A stretch of 16,996 nt of DNA from Helicobacteraceae bacterium (lineage in GTDB: Bacteria; Campylobacterota; Campylobacteria; Campylobacterales; Helicobacteraceae): the NCBI GenBank assembly GCA_900770765.1, contig CAAGLK010000077.1, forward strand, positions 1 to 16,996. Reading direction: 5' to 3'. This document shows positions 14,865 to 16,996 of this stretch, piece by piece. Each line of letters starts with the position of its first letter. Positions within the stretch are counted from its first letter, which is position 1. Below the pieces are notes generated by a model that made no database searches, was not told where the DNA came from, and was given only the letters and a program-made list of their open reading frames with translations. The translations under genes were made by a program, and so were the position numbers.

Positions 14865-16424
14865 ATGAAAATAAGCATTTTAGACTGCACCTTGCGAGAT
14901 GGCGGATATATTAATAATTGGGACTTCGCACCACAGCATATAAATAGGATTCTAACCTCACTAAATGCGGCGAAAATTGATATTATAGAGTTAGGTTATT
15001 TAAAGGATTCTGCTACTTTTGGCACACTTTTTCAAAGCATAAACGCCCTAGAATCCTACGCTAGCATTTTAAAAACAGCTAAAAAAGTAGCGATGATAAA
15101 TTTAGGCGATTTCAATATAAAATCCTTAGAAAAAAATAAAAACATAATAGATGGAATCCGCCTAGCTTTTCATAAAAAAGACCTTAAAATTGCCCTAGAA
15201 TCCGCCGCTTTTATTAAAAACTTAGGCTATAAGCTATTTTTACAGCCAATGGTTAGCAAAAGCTATAGCGATATTGAATTTTTACAATTAGTGCAATCCG
15301 CAAATAAGCTAAAACCCCACGCCTTTTATATCGTAGATAGCTTTGGGTCTATGGGGCTAAAAGAGTTTAGCCATTATTTAGATATGGTAGAAAATAACTT
15401 ACACTCCAGCATAAAAATTGGCTATCACTCGCATAATAATATGCAGCTTGCCTTTTGTAATGCCATTAAAATGTGTGAGAGTAACTTAAGCCACGATATT
15501 TTGCTAGATTCTAGCATTTATGGCATAGGAAGAGGCGCGGGGAATCTAAACACAGAGTTAATAGCCGACTTCTTAAATAAAGAATACAAAAAAGGCTATA
15601 AAACCTTTTATTTGCTAGAAATTATTGATGAGCTACTAGAGAACTTAATGCGGACAAAACGCTGGGGCTTCTCACCAGCACAATATCTCTCAGCGAAGCT
15701 AAACTGCCACCCAAATTACGCTACTTACTTGCTAAATCAAAACAACTACCACCTAACAAGCAGTGCAAAAATCCTAGAAAAGATTCCACTTAATAAAAGG
15801 ATAAACTACGATAAAGCCCTAATTGATAGGCTTTATAAAGAATTTGTCTTAAATGTGGAATCGCAAATTAAAGGCGATATAGATTTAAGCGACAAAGAGA
15901 TTTTTTTAATAGCCTCAGGGGCTAGTGTGGCGGAGTTTAAAGATAGAATCTTAAAGCAAATTAAGGATTCCAAGAATTCTTGCGTAATTTCACTAAATCA
16001 CGACTCTAAGCAGATTCCAGCTAATTTTTGCTTTTTTAGTAATCAAAAGCGATTTGATGCCTTTTGCGATTCCACATCGCCGCATAAGCTAATAATTACA
16101 AGCAATATTAAAGCTAAGATTCCGCTAAATTGTGTGCTTGATTTATCGCTTTATGCGTTTTTAGATAATGAATTAATCACAAGCGTTATTAATATAATCT
16201 TAAATGTGCTTAAAACAAAGGGTATAAAAGCGGTAAAAATCGCCGGGCTTGATGGCTTTAGCCTAGATAAGCCAAATTATTCCTATGAAGAAAACGACTG
16301 CAACATTGATTTAAACGCAATGCAGCAAAGCAACAAACTAACGCAAAAAATCATTAATAGCTTCAAAACACAAATGGAGCTAGAATTTATCACACCAAGC
16401 GTATTTAATGCAGATAGCGGATAG
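14865..16424 (+). CDS. DRE-TIM metallolyase/aldolase 2 with extra C-terminal domain
   Basis: This 519-residue protein begins with a DRE-TIM barrel (1-~325): DCTLRDGGYINNWDF (7-21), HSHNN metal site (His188, His190), IGRGAGNLNTELIADFLN (221-238). It is clearly related to aldolase 1. Residues ~340-519 form an additional domain opening with DKEIFLIASGASVAEFKDRI, a Gly-rich strand-loop-helix resembling DUF115/MptE-like nucleotide-binding domains. This domain is absent from aldolase 1. The ATG follows AAGGTTAGGAA. The stop TAG lies inside heptamer array 3, so the last residues (NADSG) are repeat-encoded. It should act on a keto acid in the same pathway as the leftward operon. The barrel call is strong; the C-terminal domain is only a fold-level guess. 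Confidence 0.87.
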   Translation: MKISILDCTLRDGGYINNWDFAPQHINRILTSLNAAKIDIIELGYLKDSATFGTLFQSINALESYASILKTAKKVAMINLGDFNIKSLEKNKNIIDGIRLAFHKKDLKIALESAAFIKNLGYKLFLQPMVSKSYSDIEFLQLVQSANKLKPHAFYIVDSFGSMGLKEFSHYLDMVENNLHSSIKIGYHSHNNMQLAFCNAIKMCESNLSHDILLDSSIYGIGRGAGNLNTELIADFLNKEYKKGYKTFYLLEIIDELLENLMRTKRWGFSPAQYLSAKLNCHPNYATYLLNQNNYHLTSSAKILEKIPLNKRINYDKALIDRLYKEFVLNVESQIKGDIDLSDKEIFLIASGASVAEFKDRILKQIKDSKNSCVISLNHDSKQIPANFCFFSNQKRFDAFCDSTSPHKLIITSNIKAKIPLNCVLDLSLYAFLDNELITSVINIILNVLKTKGIKAVKIAGLDGFSLDKPNYSYEENDCNIDLNAMQQSNKLTQKIINSFKTQMELEFITPSVFNADSG

Positions 16425-16444
16425 CGGAGGGCGGAGGGCGGAAG
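16410..16444. repeat. Degenerate heptamer array 3
   Basis: Five 7-bp units: GCAGATA, GCGGATA, GCGGAGG, GCGGAGG, GCGGAAG. Same family as array 1. It spans the stop codon of aldolase 2. Confidence 0.8.
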
Positions 16445-16486
16445 TCATTGCGAGACTTAACGCAGTTAAGTCGTGGCAATCCACGC
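16444..16486. repeat. REP-like palindromic intergenic repeat
   Basis: GTCATTGCGAG (16444-16454), inner stem ACTTAA/TTAAGT around CGCAG (16455-16471), then CGTGGCAATCCACGC. ATTGC at 16447 pairs with GCAAT at 16476. The GTCATTGCGAG...GCAATCC pattern recurs in intergenic palindromes of many bacteria. It could act as a transcript end or mRNA-stabilising hairpin between the two genes. Confidence 0.75.
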
Positions 16487-16562
16487 TCTGGCTTTTTACA
16501 AAAGCTTAGCTAATGGCAAAAAATATTTTGCGATTCCATAAATTTTAACATAAAGGACAAAT
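16487..16562 (+). repeat. Partial member of the R1-R4 repeat family
   Basis: GCTTTTTACAAAAGCTTAGC and then GCAAAAAATATTTTGCGATT (16516-16535) resemble the minus-strand form of copies R2 and R4. The near copy of the 13-bp word at 16527 lies within it. AAGGA at 16553-16557 is the ribosome site of the next gene. Confidence 0.5.
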
Positions 16563-16996
16563 ATGAAATATTACGATTTTGGTAGCACTTTACGAAGTGT
16601 TTGTGATTCTTATAAAATGTATGAAATGCGTATGAAAGACGCTATTTTGGTATATGATAAGTTTAAAGACACTTTTAAACACCGCAACTGCCCCATTTGC
16701 GATTCTAACAATTACACGCCTTGTGAAAAATTTTTAAACCGCTATGAAGTGGCATTGTGTAATGTGTGTAATTCACACTACATTAACCCAGCACCATCTT
16801 ATGAAGCCCTAGCGTATTATTATAATAAATGCGAGTGTAATGCCTTTTTTACGCAAGTTTCTAATTTACCAAAAGCACAGAGTAAATTTAATGACAAAGT
16901 AGCATTAATTGAAGAATATTTAGAAAAATTTGCATCAATTAACGGGGGGGGGGGGGGGGGGAAAAACCCCCTCGATTTGGGGGGGGAGAAAACGGA
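16563..16996 (+). CDS. SAM-dependent methyltransferase with zinc motif, 3'-truncated
   Basis: The frame starts at ATG 16563 (AAGGA six bases before) and is reliable to 16943, 127 codons. Residues ~40-80 carry NCPICDSNNYTPC, then LCNVCNSHYINPAPSYEAL and a YYN segment. This N-terminal four-cysteine module precedes the SAM domain in the C-/O-methyltransferases of sugar and polysaccharide clusters. The frame then enters 18 G (six Gly) exactly where the first SAM motif (ILDLGCG) should soon follow. The bases after the tract, read in frame, give KNPLDLGG, which looks like a corrupted version of that motif. The gene is probably phase-variable and completes the glycan locus. Family call moderate, because the catalytic domain is missing. 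Confidence 0.72.
   Translation, partial: MKYYDFGSTLRSVCDSYKMYEMRMKDAILVYDKFKDTFKHRNCPICDSNNYTPCEKFLNRYEVALCNVCNSHYINPAPSYEALAYYYNKCECNAFFTQVSNLPKAQSKFNDKVALIEEYLEKFASINGGGGGGKNPLDLGGEKT
16944..16961. repeat. G18 homopolymer tract
   Basis: Eighteen G in the methyltransferase frame. It is likely a real phase-variation tract, but the length is unreliable because the assembly ends here and poly-G is a known sequencing artefact. Confidence 0.75.
16962..16996. other. Probable low-quality contig end
   Basis: Composition changes abruptly after the G run to mixed A, C and G blocks, including a second run of eight G (16979-16986). This fits miscalled bases behind a homopolymer, not genomic sequence. 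Confidence 0.75.

Larger units (their letters stand above)
7643..16075. repeat. Dispersed 13-bp word TTTGCGATTCCAC
   Basis: Exact copies: plus sense at 7643-7655, 11229-11241, 12689-12701, 16063-16075; reverse sense at 10645-10657, 14668-14680, 15855-15867. Near copies at 11026, 11625 and 16527. Copies in the four genes panB, NeuA-like, aldolase 1 and aldolase 2 encode VESQ; the copy at 16063 encodes CDST. Copies at 10645 and 14668 are outside normal coding sequence. Confidence 0.85.

Overview
The window looks like one complete draft-assembly contig from an AT-rich Campylobacterota genome, most likely an enterohepatic Helicobacter-type organism. The supporting signs are a tmRNA whose tag resembles the H. 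pylori tag, the neighbouring panB and ruvB genes, a Campylobacter-type desulforubrerythrin, and a polysaccharide locus carrying long G/C homopolymer tracts. Both ends are artificial. Bases 1-26 are an Illumina adapter, and the last ~35 bases follow an 18-G run and look like read noise. This is an inference from sequence features; no taxonomic search was possible.

Left part (1-6.3 kb): the 3' part of a response regulator faces a phosphate-starvation operon read leftwards as pstS-pstC-pstA-pstB-phoB-like-phoR-like. The genes overlap or nearly touch, and no phoU is present. The operon is preceded by TGTAAAG boxes phased at 11 bp, placed just upstream of a -10 box, which is the arrangement expected of a Pho box. 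PstS is unusual: its two halves appear in swapped order relative to ordinary PstS, as if circularly permuted.

Middle part (6.3-9.8 kb): ruvB and panB read leftwards. A tmRNA gene (ssrA) reads rightwards from a near-consensus promoter. After ~370 bp without a recognisable gene comes a three-domain desulforubrerythrin (rrc) reading leftwards, with its own promoter and terminator. A short remnant of a nucleotidyltransferase C-terminus lies at 9.7 kb.

Right part (9.8-17 kb): a surface-glycan locus diverges from ~14.7 kb. Leftwards lie a nucleotidyltransferase-phosphotransferase fusion (frame-shifted OFF by a 12-G tract), a DRE-TIM aldolase, a NeuA-like cytidylyltransferase with a 9-G tract and a repeat-built tail, and a KdsB-like cytidylyltransferase. 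All are linked by 1-nt gaps or overlaps. Rightwards lie a second DRE-TIM aldolase with an extra C-terminal domain and a zinc-finger SAM methyltransferase cut off at an 18-G tract. Two aldolases, two CMP-transferases and a kinase/nucleotidyltransferase suggest synthesis and activation of an unusual keto-acid or phospho-substituted building block, with several genes under phase variation.

The most notable structures are a 27-bp inverted repeat upstream of both divergent genes at identical spacing, degenerate heptamer arrays at the 3' ends of glycan genes, an in-frame repeat tail that reaches the next gene's ATGA only in one tract phase, and a 13-bp word present at least seven times in coding and non-coding DNA.
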